Below, one piece after another: positions 16,617-25,089 of a DNA stretch of 64,000 nt. The notes beneath the pieces were generated by a model, which was given only the letters and a program-made list of their open reading frames with translations, did not search any database and was not told the DNA's origin. The position numbers were made by a program, and so were the translations under genes. The number at the start of each line of letters is the position of its first letter. Within the stretch, counting starts at the first letter, position 1. This DNA comes from MGBC131033 sp910585655 (GTDB taxonomy: Bacteria > Bacillota > Clostridia > Lachnospirales > Lachnospiraceae): contig CATBCG010000059.1 in the NCBI GenBank assembly GCA_949502025.1, forward strand, positions 1-64,000. Reading direction: 5' to 3'.

Positions 16617-18106
16617 CCTTTCACAAACACTCCTATCTCACAAAGTCTACCATTCACAAACCTTGTTGCTAAATCTTTATAATGATGAAAATCAGAATAT
16701 TTTAGTATATATTCTTTTTCCGCTTGGCTATTCAATTTGGACTGCCAAAATAATATATTAGTAAGACAATTATTTAATTTATCCAAATTTATTTCAAGCT
16801 CCTCTATACTATACACACCACATAACATTCCTACTTCAAATGTTTGATTTCTCTCTATCGCTTCATCCAAACTAGAGAGTATCTTTATCGCATCATCTGG
16901 AATATATTGCAATTCCGCTATTGCCTTTGCTAATTTTATCTCTTTATCACCTTGTACTACAGAAACGATCTGTTCCGCTTTCTTCATTCGGTAAAAATTA
17001 CGACCATAAAAACCTTGATAGTCACTTACTTCCAATATAGATTGAAAATTTCGTCCTTCTTTATATAACCACTCTGTTAAAATATCAAGTATCGTAGTTC
17101 CATATTCAGCATAGCGACATGTATATCCCTGCAATACCGGATGTGCTATTTTAACAGAAGGAAGTATTTGTTCTCCCCCCTCCTCTTTCAACAATGTTTT
17201 TACTTTATCAAAACAAGGTTGGTTCATCCATATCTCATAATCCTTCCTTTTCATTCTGACCGGCATGCTTTGTAAACCTTTCAACCAATAAAATGCACAT
17301 CGATGATGTCCATCTATCAAGTTAAAATAGCCTCTGGGATTCCATTTTACATCAATTGGCATATATTGACAAGCATCTACGCCTTTTTCAAACGTCTTTT
17401 CCAGTAATTGATAAGTATCATACTGAGAATTCAAAAATTCTTCCTCTGTTGTTTCAAAACTATTATCTACTTTTCTCCCGACTTCTACAAACTTTTCAAC
17501 ATCCCCTTCTATAGCATTCATAAAAAAACGAAAAAGGCTTGTACACGGTTCATAAGCAATAATCGGAACATCTAAATAAAGCTTTGGCAACCCATCTATT
17601 TTTATATAATCATGAAACTTATTATAAGAATATAAAAGCTCTTTCCCACACCAAACTACAACATATTCTTTATTTTCCCTAATTATATTTTCTGTAAAGT
17701 TTCTTTCCTTCATATCTTGGTAACATGGAATACCACATAAACAACTATATTCTTCTTCCAGAAAATAATTATATATCCGATTCATCTGTATTGCCTTTTT
17801 TTCTGGATAATTGTCTGACATAGCCAAAAAAATTATTTTTTCAAATCCCTTAGCATATAAATCCTCTGCTATTTCATAATGCCAATTTGCATTATGGGTA
17901 CAGACTATAACACTACAATAATGAAACTCTGCAATATGTTCCAAATCATAGACAGCGACTTCAATACCATCTATAGAACGTACATTTCTATCAATAAAAC
18001 CTTCTATTTTATAAATATCCTTTATTTTATGATAGATTTTTTGCCCAAACATACCAGCACCATATATCAGCACTGGTGAATGAATTACTAATTCAAAATT
18101 ACACAT
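16613..18106 (-). CDS. Rossmann module + ParB/Srx-like domain protein (copy 1)
   Basis: A 497-residue paralogue of the next gene. Order of parts: Rossmann-like module at residues 8-110 (PVLIYGAGMFGQKIY, GFIDRNV, DGIEVAVYDLEHI), a middle region with GYFNLIDGHHRCAFYWLKG matching the ParB/sulfiredoxin core better than the second copy (DGHHR instead of SGKHR), and a C-terminal domain beginning SILEVSDYQGFYGRNFY that looks like a degenerate methyltransferase. AAGGAGAG lies 10 bases before the ATG. It may bind or phosphorylate a small substrate; function unknown. A short G6 with one interruption (17175-17180) is too weak to count as a slip site. Confidence 0.62.
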   Translation of the reverse strand: MCNFELVIHSPVLIYGAGMFGQKIYHKIKDIYKIEGFIDRNVRSIDGIEVAVYDLEHIAEFHYCSVIVCTHNANWHYEIAEDLYAKGFEKIIFLAMSDNYPEKKAIQMNRIYNYFLEEEYSCLCGIPCYQDMKERNFTENIIRENKEYVVVWCGKELLYSYNKFHDYIKIDGLPKLYLDVPIIAYEPCTSLFRFFMNAIEGDVEKFVEVGRKVDNSFETTEEEFLNSQYDTYQLLEKTFEKGVDACQYMPIDVKWNPRGYFNLIDGHHRCAFYWLKGLQSMPVRMKRKDYEIWMNQPCFDKVKTLLKEEGGEQILPSVKIAHPVLQGYTCRYAEYGTTILDILTEWLYKEGRNFQSILEVSDYQGFYGRNFYRMKKAEQIVSVVQGDKEIKLAKAIAELQYIPDDAIKILSSLDEAIERNQTFEVGMLCGVYSIEELEINLDKLNNCLTNILFWQSKLNSQAEKEYILKYSDFHHYKDLATRFVNGRLCEIGVFVKG

Positions 18107-18161
18107 TTTAGCTAAACTCTCCTTTCAGATTTTCTTCACCCACCAGTTTTTATGAGCAAAT

Positions 18162-19181
18162 TTAATCTTTATCATTCATATTTTCTAATTTTTCTATGAT
18201 TAATTCTTCTTTTCCATCTACATTATCCATGGATGGATTATTACAATATTTACAAAAATCCAATAGTTTTCTTTTCCCTTTTAAATGCATCAATTGAAAG
18301 TCACGCAATTTCTTAGAGTTCCACACTTCTGTAATCGTCTGTTTTTGTATATTTCCATACACTGTTGCATGTTTCCAATCAACACAGCAAGCGCCTACAT
18401 CTCCATTTACATAAATAACCATATACTCCAAAGGGAATGTACAAATATTTGCTGCTTTTCTATCTTGTGAAACTAAAATTGCGGAAGGATTTTTTTCAAA
18501 ATCATATTCTGGCCAAATATCTTCTTCCTCCTCAATAAAGGAATAATGAGTAATCGGATTAAAAATCCCGTAAAATTTATCAATATCTTCCTGGCTATCC
18601 AAAGTTGAATTTATAATTTTAGCAGAAACCTTCAATCCCCCCCCCCCCGATTTTTTTGACCTTTGAAATATATCAGAAACATTTCCCACAAATTTATTAA
18701 AGTTCAAATCAAAACCACATATTTCTTTATACTTTTCCCCTGACAATGCTTCTACTGAAATTCTTAATAAATCCAAACCACTATCAACTATTTTTTGATT
18801 AAGCACTGGATTCAACATAGATCCATTAGTTATTGTTCTGATTTCTCTGCATACCTTTTTCTCTTTCACATAAGAAACCATTTCTGGAAAATCTTTATGC
18901 AGCAAAGACTCTCCAAGACCTCCAAGATAAATCACTTTTACTTGCTCTCCACCCGCTTCTCTTTCCATATCTGCAATCTGATCAATAATCTCTTTAAATG
19001 TATCAAAAGACATCATCTGACTTTTCTTACTTTTCGCTGCATCTGCATTGTTAAGTGGACAGAAATTACATTTAAAATTACAACCATAAAATATTTCAAT
19101 ATCCATTCGATATGGCACTTTTAATGGCACCACTGTTTCTAAGGCGTGTCTCTCATGTCGAATCTCCCGTCTATCTTCCAT
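18162..19181 (-). CDS. radical SAM/SPASM protein
   Basis: A 339-residue radical SAM enzyme with cluster ligands C34, C38 and C41 (CNFKCNFC), a YLGGLGESLL strand in the place of GGEP, and a C-terminal SPASM-type region (DVGACCVDWKHATVYGN, then CKYCNNP). I start it at 19181, where AAGGAGGA lies 7 bases upstream; the longer start at 19259 would overlap the previous gene by 56 bases. A G12 run at 18637-18648 encodes four glycines (about residues 179-182) and is in frame. It follows the thiamine-enzyme gene and may act on the same sugar; the reaction is unknown. Confidence 0.82.
   Translation of the reverse strand: MEDRREIRHERHALETVVPLKVPYRMDIEIFYGCNFKCNFCPLNNADAAKSKKSQMMSFDTFKEIIDQIADMEREAGGEQVKVIYLGGLGESLLHKDFPEMVSYVKEKKVCREIRTITNGSMLNPVLNQKIVDSGLDLLRISVEALSGEKYKEICGFDLNFNKFVGNVSDIFQRSKKSGGGGLKVSAKIINSTLDSQEDIDKFYGIFNPITHYSFIEEEEDIWPEYDFEKNPSAILVSQDRKAANICTFPLEYMVIYVNGDVGACCVDWKHATVYGNIQKQTITEVWNSKKLRDFQLMHLKGKRKLLDFCKYCNNPSMDNVDGKEELIIEKLENMNDKD
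18637..18648 (-). repeat. G12 mononucleotide run, in frame
   Basis: Plus-strand C12, the longest run of the window, inside the radical SAM barrel coding region. Present length gives Ser-Gly-Gly-Gly-Gly-Leu. Runs this long mutate readily in other bacteria, so cells with the gene off are expected in any culture. Confidence 0.87.
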
Positions 19182-19203
19182 CGTAATATCCTCCTTATTT
19201 CTC

Positions 19204-20973
19204 CTAATTTTCCACCCAGGGCCACATATGTTCCAATCTAGATGATTCCAATGTTCCATCTTCTCTTACAAAGGTCTTTGTTCTAGGAGACACGGTGTCA
19301 TTTTCAGAAATATTCACTTCACATAGAAGCATTTCATCATTTGCAAAAATACCCTGCATTTTTTGTTCTAATTCTTCATTATTTTTTATCCTTATAGTCC
19401 TTATTCCATAAGCATCTGCTACTTTACAGACATCCGGCATGCTAAGCCCACTAGATTCTCCACTTGCCACCTGATGACCGTCAAAGGTATTATTCTGCAT
19501 ACTCCGAATACTAGCATAACCATTATTATTCCAGATAAATATTTTTATCGGAAGCTGAAGTTGAACTAAAGTTTCTAATTCCTGAATATTTAACTGAAAT
19601 GCCCCATCTCCATTAATTAAAATAGTTCTTTTTTTATTATTTGCCAGACAGGATCCAATTGCATAAGGAAGTCCAAATCCCATTGAACCAAGTCCTGCTG
19701 CATTTTTCATCTTTTGACCTTTTTTAGGCTGAAAGGCCTGATAAGTAATTTCACCGGCAGCGCCTGAACTTTCTGGTACAATAACATCCTCTGTTGTTGT
19801 ATATTTACAAAGCATTTCTGTAAAATAATAAGCACTGACATAGTTCTGCTTATTTCTGTGTTCTTCTGTCACTACTGGATATTGCTCACGTAACCTTTTT
19901 CCTTCTTCTATCCATATACCCCATTCTTTTTGCTGCTTTAGCAGCCATTCATCATCCTTTTTTAATGCTGTATAAAGTTCCTGAATATATTGCTTTGCAT
20001 CACAGGCTAGCTTTACCTCTACCTGTTCTACTTTCATTCGCTGTAATTCATAAAAATCAATATCTACAATTATCTTTTTAGCAGACATTCCAAAATGAGG
20101 TTCATTAAATGCTGTTATACTGGTATCCAATCTACTGCCAATACTGATTAACAAATCTGCTGACTGTAACACCAAATTAGCACCACGATCACCCATTGCC
20201 CCAGGATGTCCTAGATATAGAGGATCATCCTCTCCTATCATATCAATTGTTTTCCATGTCGTTTCTACCGGAATCTGTAAAGATTCTATCAAGTGATAAA
20301 AATCTTCTGTTGCGTCTGCCAGTTTGATTCCATTTCCGGCTAAAATTAATGGTTTTTTTGCATCCTTAAGCAACTCTATCGTTCTATCAATCTCCTCTGA
20401 TATACTTTTTGAAAAAATTTCTTTTGGAGTATAGCCTTCCAAATCATTCTCATCCACTATAGCAGCTTGAACATCCAAAGGAATAGAGAGCCAAACAGGA
20501 CCTGGTCTTCCATTTACTGCCTCATAATAGGCTCTCTCCAAATGATATCGAATTTGCAATGGATCCATAATCTGAACAGCATACTTTGTTATTGCTTTCA
20601 CCATATCAATAATCTGTACTTCCTGTGATCCAATTTGCCGCACTCCCGTTTTTCCAATCAAATCTGAACGTTTTGCTTGTCCGGAAATTACAAACATAGG
20701 AGTAGAATCAATCCAACCTGCTGTTACTCCCGTAATAGCATTTGTCGCCCCAGGACCTGACGTAGTTAAACACACGCCTATATTATTAGTATGCTGACCA
20801 TATGCCTCTGCCGCAATAGCTGCTGCTTGTTCATGCTGACAACAAATATACTTTAAATTTGAATTTCCTAAAGAATCTACCAAATGCATTGCACCACCAC
20901 CTGGCAGCATAAATACATGCTTTATTCCCTTTGATTCAATAAACTGAAATACATAGTCCGATACTTTTATCAT
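19204..20973 (-). CDS. acetolactate-synthase-like thiamine diphosphate enzyme
   Basis: A 589-residue ThDP-dependent enzyme of the acetohydroxyacid synthase superfamily. Visible are the catalytic glutamate in CCQHEQAAAIAAE, the SGPGATNAITG segment, the central SIGSRLDTSITAF domain and the ThDP-binding GDGAFQLN ... WNNNGY motif. A housekeeping IlvB is unlikely in this setting. YerE of the yersiniose pathway is such an enzyme, moving an acetyl unit from pyruvate to a CDP-4-keto-3,6-dideoxyhexose, and rfbF-rfbG-rfbH are present downstream. That link is an inference. The start at 20973 has AGAGGAAAAG upstream; the ATG at 20991 has only a poor site. Confidence 0.83.
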   Translation of the reverse strand: MIKVSDYVFQFIESKGIKHVFMLPGGGAMHLVDSLGNSNLKYICCQHEQAAAIAAEAYGQHTNNIGVCLTTSGPGATNAITGVTAGWIDSTPMFVISGQAKRSDLIGKTGVRQIGSQEVQIIDMVKAITKYAVQIMDPLQIRYHLERAYYEAVNGRPGPVWLSIPLDVQAAIVDENDLEGYTPKEIFSKSISEEIDRTIELLKDAKKPLILAGNGIKLADATEDFYHLIESLQIPVETTWKTIDMIGEDDPLYLGHPGAMGDRGANLVLQSADLLISIGSRLDTSITAFNEPHFGMSAKKIIVDIDFYELQRMKVEQVEVKLACDAKQYIQELYTALKKDDEWLLKQQKEWGIWIEEGKRLREQYPVVTEEHRNKQNYVSAYYFTEMLCKYTTTEDVIVPESSGAAGEITYQAFQPKKGQKMKNAAGLGSMGFGLPYAIGSCLANNKKRTILINGDGAFQLNIQELETLVQLQLPIKIFIWNNNGYASIRSMQNNTFDGHQVASGESSGLSMPDVCKVADAYGIRTIRIKNNEELEQKMQGIFANDEMLLCEVNISENDTVSPRTKTFVREDGTLESSRLEHMWPWVEN

Positions 20974-20994
20974 TTTCTTTTCCTCTGACATTTC

Positions 20995-22041
20995 CTAAAA
21001 TAATTTGTCTTCTACATATTCTGCAATTGTATGACCAATAAAAATATGTGCTTCCTGAATTCTTGGAGTAATTTTAGATGGTACTTTTATGATATAATCA
21101 CAGATATCTTCCAATTCCGGATTCACATAATCTCCCATCAATATAGCTGTTTTTATACCATTTTTACTTGCATAACGTAACGCTTCTATTACATTTTTAG
21201 ACTTTCCACTAGTAGATATTCCGATTAAAATATCTCCTGCCTTAGTCTTTGCCTCTAATTGGCGCACGAATATCCGCTCAAAGCTATAATCGTTTCCTAT
21301 AGCAGTAAGCGTCGAAGTATTTACCGTTAATGCTTCTGCGTTCATCCCTGGACGTTCTTTAAAAAATCGACTGACAAATTCTGTTGCAATATGCTGAGCA
21401 TCTGCAGCGCTACCTCCATTTCCACACAGAAATAATTGCCCCTTCTTTTGTACTATATCACAGATATCTTCTGCTAATCTCATCACATCCTGCATTAATT
21501 TCTGATTGGATGCCATCTCTTTAAAGGTAAATGCATGTTCCTCTAAACGCTGGTAAAAATAATGTTCTGGTAATAACTCCTCATTTTGCTGTTTTAATAT
21601 TGCAATCAACTCCCAGAGACAGCCTTGTCCTCCCTTTCCTTGCAATATGATATCAGCTGCCTGTTTTACACGATCTATTGCATCATATGGACATATTCCC
21701 AATCCAGACCTTTGAATTGGTTCCACATCATACTTTCCATCTCCTACATAACAAACTTCCTGTAAGTTAATTCCTTCTAATACAATAATTTCTTCTATTG
21801 TGGTTATCTTATGCTTATTACTTTGATAAAAATAATCCCATGGAAAACGCTTTTTAAAATACTCTACAATGGGTGTATTTTCCCCTGTAATAGCTGCCAG
21901 TTTATACCCTTCTTTATGAAGCTCATAAATTGCATCAATATCTTTTAGATTGAGCTTTTTCTGCTCATTCCCTTCTATATCTACAATAACAGAACCATCT
22001 GTAATTACACCATCAATATCTAATACTACCAGCTTTATCAT
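20995..22041 (-). CDS. KdsC-like phosphatase fused to GmhA-like sugar isomerase
   Basis: A 348-residue two-domain protein. Residues 1-155 are a KdsC/NeuA-C-type HAD phosphatase (LDIDGVITDG, then ITGENTP, YVGDGKYDVEPI). Residues about 165-348 are a SIS-fold GmhA-like sedoheptulose-7-phosphate isomerase (CGNGGSAADAQHIATEF, GISTSGKSKNVIEAL, EAHIFIGHTIAEYVED). KdsC and GmhA normally act on 8- and 7-carbon sugars, so the fusion points to a heptose or octulosonate-like residue. GAGGGG precedes the ATG. It lies three bases after neuB and before the thiamine enzyme, in one operon. Confidence 0.87.
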   Translation of the reverse strand: MIKLVVLDIDGVITDGSVIVDIEGNEQKKLNLKDIDAIYELHKEGYKLAAITGENTPIVEYFKKRFPWDYFYQSNKHKITTIEEIIVLEGINLQEVCYVGDGKYDVEPIQRSGLGICPYDAIDRVKQAADIILQGKGGQGCLWELIAILKQQNEELLPEHYFYQRLEEHAFTFKEMASNQKLMQDVMRLAEDICDIVQKKGQLFLCGNGGSAADAQHIATEFVSRFFKERPGMNAEALTVNTSTLTAIGNDYSFERIFVRQLEAKTKAGDILIGISTSGKSKNVIEALRYASKNGIKTAILMGDYVNPELEDICDYIIKVPSKITPRIQEAHIFIGHTIAEYVEDKLF

Positions 22042-22044
22042 TTC

Positions 22045-22869
22045 TTATCCCCTCAGTTTTTTCTTTACTTCCTGTTCGGCTTCTGATAAAACCTTTTCTC
22101 CAGTTCCTATAATCAACTCTGTTTCTCTAATATCCTTTACCAGTCTCCATAATTCATATGGTTCAATAGAAGCCTTTTGATCGCTTCCATACATGGTCTT
22201 ATCTAGTGTAATATGACGCTCAATCGAAGTAGCCCCCATAGCAACTGCACAGGTACTAACCAAGGTTCCCGTTTCATGTCCACTATAACCTACCTTACAA
22301 TGATAGCGTTCCTTTAATGCCTGAATCAATTTCAAATTAGCATCCGAGTTAAACATCGGATACGTACTATTACAATGCATCAATTCAAATGGACAATCAT
22401 ATTTCTTGAAAATTTCAACTGCATGATCAATTTCCTCATAGGTACTCATTCCAGTAGCAATGAACGTATAGCGTCCCTCTTTCGCTACTGTTTCTAATAA
22501 TTCCTCATTTGTCAACATAGCAGAAGCTATTTTATTGTATTTCAGATTATATTGCTGTAAGAAAATTTGGGAATCTACATCCCACGCAGACGCAAACCAT
22601 TCAATTCCCTTTTCTTTACAATACGCATCAATAATTGCATATTCTTCTGCACCAAACTCCAAACCCTCTTTTTGCTCCCGCTGAGTATGCCCCCACGGAG
22701 ACTCTCTAGGTCCATCTAGGTATTCCTGTGTATAAACCTTGTCCACGGTTCGTTTTTGGAATTTCACGGCATCGCAACCCGCGATAACTGCAGTATCAAT
22801 TAGTTTTTTTGCGAGATTTAAGTCTCCATTGTGATTGATGCCAATTTCGGCAGTAATAAATGTGTTCAT
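22045..22869 (-). CDS. neuB: NeuB-family sugar acid synthase without SAF domain
   Basis: A 274-residue member of the sialic acid/legionaminic/pseudaminic acid synthase family, which condenses phosphoenolpyruvate with a sugar. Motifs: EIGINHNGD near residue 8, CDAVKFQKR, ATGMSTYEEI, LMHCNSTYP and GYSGHE. Family members have about 340-350 residues, because a C-terminal SAF (antifreeze-like) domain closes over the active site; here the protein ends after GTGEKVL, so the SAF domain is absent. No CMP-sugar synthetase is visible, so the true product may not be a sialic acid. AAAGGAGA before the ATG; first gene behind its own promoter. Confidence 0.85.
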   Translation of the reverse strand: MNTFITAEIGINHNGDLNLAKKLIDTAVIAGCDAVKFQKRTVDKVYTQEYLDGPRESPWGHTQREQKEGLEFGAEEYAIIDAYCKEKGIEWFASAWDVDSQIFLQQYNLKYNKIASAMLTNEELLETVAKEGRYTFIATGMSTYEEIDHAVEIFKKYDCPFELMHCNSTYPMFNSDANLKLIQALKERYHCKVGYSGHETGTLVSTCAVAMGATSIERHITLDKTMYGSDQKASIEPYELWRLVKDIRETELIIGTGEKVLSEAEQEVKKKLRG

Positions 22870-22974
22870 TTGGTTTTCTCCTTTTATGTTTATATTTTTT
22901 ATAATACATTTGCAATGTTGAATTATAAAAATGTAAATACCTTTTCTTTCTTATCTTAATTCTTTCTATATCAC

Positions 22975-23002
22975 ATTATATATTAAATAAAATATTTTTC
23001 AA
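22975..23002 (-). promoter_or_regulatory. sigma-A-type promoter of the neuB operon
   Basis: On the minus strand: TTGAAA (22997-23002), a 16-base spacer and TATAAT (22975-22980), in the 148-base gap upstream of neuB. Expected start of transcription is near 22968, giving a leader of about 100 bases. This splits the glycan locus into at least two transcription units. Confidence 0.65.
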
Positions 23003-23017
23003 TATAAAAAATATTAT

Positions 23018-24145
23018 TTAATATCGACTAATATTATTTTTATCTGGTAATATATATATATCCTGATACTTTCCCCCATTCAATGATAATGCTGCTATCG
23101 AGCCACTACATTTTGCAGCAATTAAAAAATCACACTCTGAAAGTCCTATGACCTCTTGTACATAAGGGATTGTTACATTTTTCGTTAGATTTGAATTTTG
23201 TTTTTTAATATACTCATAATATTTTTTCGCATTTCTATTTGATTCATCCATAACTATACCTGACGAATAATTTGAAAATTCTGCTCTTTCTCTCTCCAAA
23301 TAAATAACATTCTCTCCAAATTCTTTCACAAACAATTCCAGACTTTCCTGATATTGCGTTGATAAAAAAATTTTCGTACAATTCCATTTTTTCATATATT
23401 CTTTTGTCACCAACAATATTTCTTCTACTCTTGGCATTATTGGATGATTGGCAAACAAGTTAGTATCTGAATCATCTTCATGTTTCTTAACATCTTTTGA
23501 AAATAATTCTCTTAATGCAATTCCTACTATCTTATTCTCGATCCTAATTTTTTTCCCAACCTTTTGAACATAATCATTCATAACCTCTTCCTTAACAATC
23601 CACCATTTTTGGACATATGGATTTATCTTAGCATAATAAGACCGCCAATTATCTTTTTTAGCATGAATGAAATGATCATCCTTCTCCCCATTAATCTCTA
23701 TACACATTTTAGATAACCATGTATTTGGCATTCCAAAACTTTCCACTAATACATAATCTTTTTTTAATGCCTCTTTTACAGTTATTTCCTGTTCAAAACA
23801 AGCATCCCACTCGTTTTCTTTTCCTATATTATTCTGTTGAAAAATATACTCATATTCTAAATCTAATAAAGGAATAAACTTTTTGCTCCTAACATATTCA
23901 CATGCAAAAATATATTGAATTCCCGCTGCAAAAACCGCATAATCTGGTTTAACTAATCTAAAAATACAATATTTTTCTTTACTTGCTTTTTTACTATGAA
24001 AATAAGAAAATTTATATTTCTCATTTTCATTAATATTAGACTTCTCTCTATTCCTACATTCAATGCTCTTATATAAACCATATGGAAGAATCTTTTTCAA
24101 AAAAAGCATCATCTTTATTTTTAGAATAGTTTTTATTCTTAACAT
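23018..24145 (-). CDS. unidentified protein, possibly fucosyltransferase-like
   Basis: A 375-residue protein without a clear family signature. The layout resembles GT-B fucosyltransferase-like folds: an early region with KPDYAVFAAGIQYIF, a middle VGIALRELFSKDVKK in the place where HxRxxD sits in relatives, then IFLSTQYQESLELF and a C-terminal IGLSECDFLIAAKCSGSIAAL, comparable to the ends of the two fucosyltransferase-like proteins here. Basic residues cluster at the N-terminus, so it may sit on the membrane. AAGGAGAGAGG precedes the ATG. It is last in the glycosyltransferase run, before the neuB promoter. Confidence 0.5.
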   Translation of the reverse strand: MLRIKTILKIKMMLFLKKILPYGLYKSIECRNREKSNINENEKYKFSYFHSKKASKEKYCIFRLVKPDYAVFAAGIQYIFACEYVRSKKFIPLLDLEYEYIFQQNNIGKENEWDACFEQEITVKEALKKDYVLVESFGMPNTWLSKMCIEINGEKDDHFIHAKKDNWRSYYAKINPYVQKWWIVKEEVMNDYVQKVGKKIRIENKIVGIALRELFSKDVKKHEDDSDTNLFANHPIMPRVEEILLVTKEYMKKWNCTKIFLSTQYQESLELFVKEFGENVIYLERERAEFSNYSSGIVMDESNRNAKKYYEYIKKQNSNLTKNVTIPYVQEVIGLSECDFLIAAKCSGSIAALSLNGGKYQDIYILPDKNNISRY

Positions 24146-24185
24146 TATTTTTAACCTCTCTCCTTAAGACTTATATACTTACTCT

Positions 24186-25031
24186 TTAAATCCGAATAAT
24201 TTCTTTTTCAATCCCTCCAATATTGGCTGCAATATCTGAGAATGAAGAGTAATATGAGCCATATATCTTTTTTGTCATAGATAAACACAACATTTCTACT
24301 AAAGCATCTACTTGTCCTTTTTTTGTATAGCGATTCCATTCTTTATCATAATAATATATACATTTTTCTTTGTACCTGTTAGAAAAATATTGGAGAACCT
24401 GTTTATCATCGGTACTAAGAAAAAATAATATCTGAGGATTCTCTATTAAAAGATTATCCATTTTTTCTTCAAAAAGTTTAATTGGACTATATTGAATAGA
24501 CTCCAAATTATCACCTTGTCTAATATGAATCCCAATATAATTAAAAAAAGTACCACTAAGCAATTCTTTAGCTTTTTCCATAAGGTCATTTCTAAATGTA
24601 AATTCTTTATAAGAGATATTTCCATAAAAATCCGAGTAAGAACGAATATATAACTCTACTCCTTCGTCTAACTGTTCTGAGAAAATACTATTTATTTTCT
24701 CTTTAACTGCTTCATTTTCATCAATAAATATACCTTTCTCTTCTTTTAAAATTTTTCTAAGAAATAATCTACAAAAAATACTTTTTAACAAATCACCTAA
24801 CTTCATTCTTTTTAACGAATTTTTGAGTCCTCTACTTAACAAATTTTTTATTTCAATATATTCTCCTACTCCTTCAATATTTTCTATTAAATCATTAATA
24901 TCACATGGACAATCATTTGTATTAATCCAAATAATTTTTAAAGACTGTTTTGTATCTTTAGCTAATTTAATCCCAGATTTTATACTTCGTAATCTATTTC
25001 CAATTCCTCCTGTTGGTATTAAATAAATCAT
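24186..25031 (-). CDS. fucosyltransferase-like glycosyltransferase
   Basis: A 281-residue protein resembling GT11/GT23-type fucosyltransferases: PTGGIGNRLRSIKSG at the N-terminus, YIGIHIRQGDN as the donor-binding motif, FFLSTDDKQVLQYF and a final YGSYYSSFSDIAANIGG. The ATG at 25031 has GAGAGGAAAAAATAG upstream; the ATG at 25058 has none, so the shorter form is chosen. It shares its plan with the protein at 132-1070. It probably adds a deoxyhexose to the repeat unit. Confidence 0.72.
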   Translation of the reverse strand: MIYLIPTGGIGNRLRSIKSGIKLAKDTKQSLKIIWINTNDCPCDINDLIENIEGVGEYIEIKNLLSRGLKNSLKRMKLGDLLKSIFCRLFLRKILKEEKGIFIDENEAVKEKINSIFSEQLDEGVELYIRSYSDFYGNISYKEFTFRNDLMEKAKELLSGTFFNYIGIHIRQGDNLESIQYSPIKLFEEKMDNLLIENPQILFFLSTDDKQVLQYFSNRYKEKCIYYYDKEWNRYTKKGQVDALVEMLCLSMTKKIYGSYYSSFSDIAANIGGIEKEIIRI

Positions 25032-25089
25032 TCTATTTTTTCCTCTCTTAAATTCCATAATAATATATTCAAACTATTTTTATAATTTT

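Noticed and set aside
17175..17180. Run of six C in the ParB-like gene (copy 1)
   Set aside because: Six bases interrupted by T and continuing with two C; the frame is intact and this length is too short to argue for slippage.
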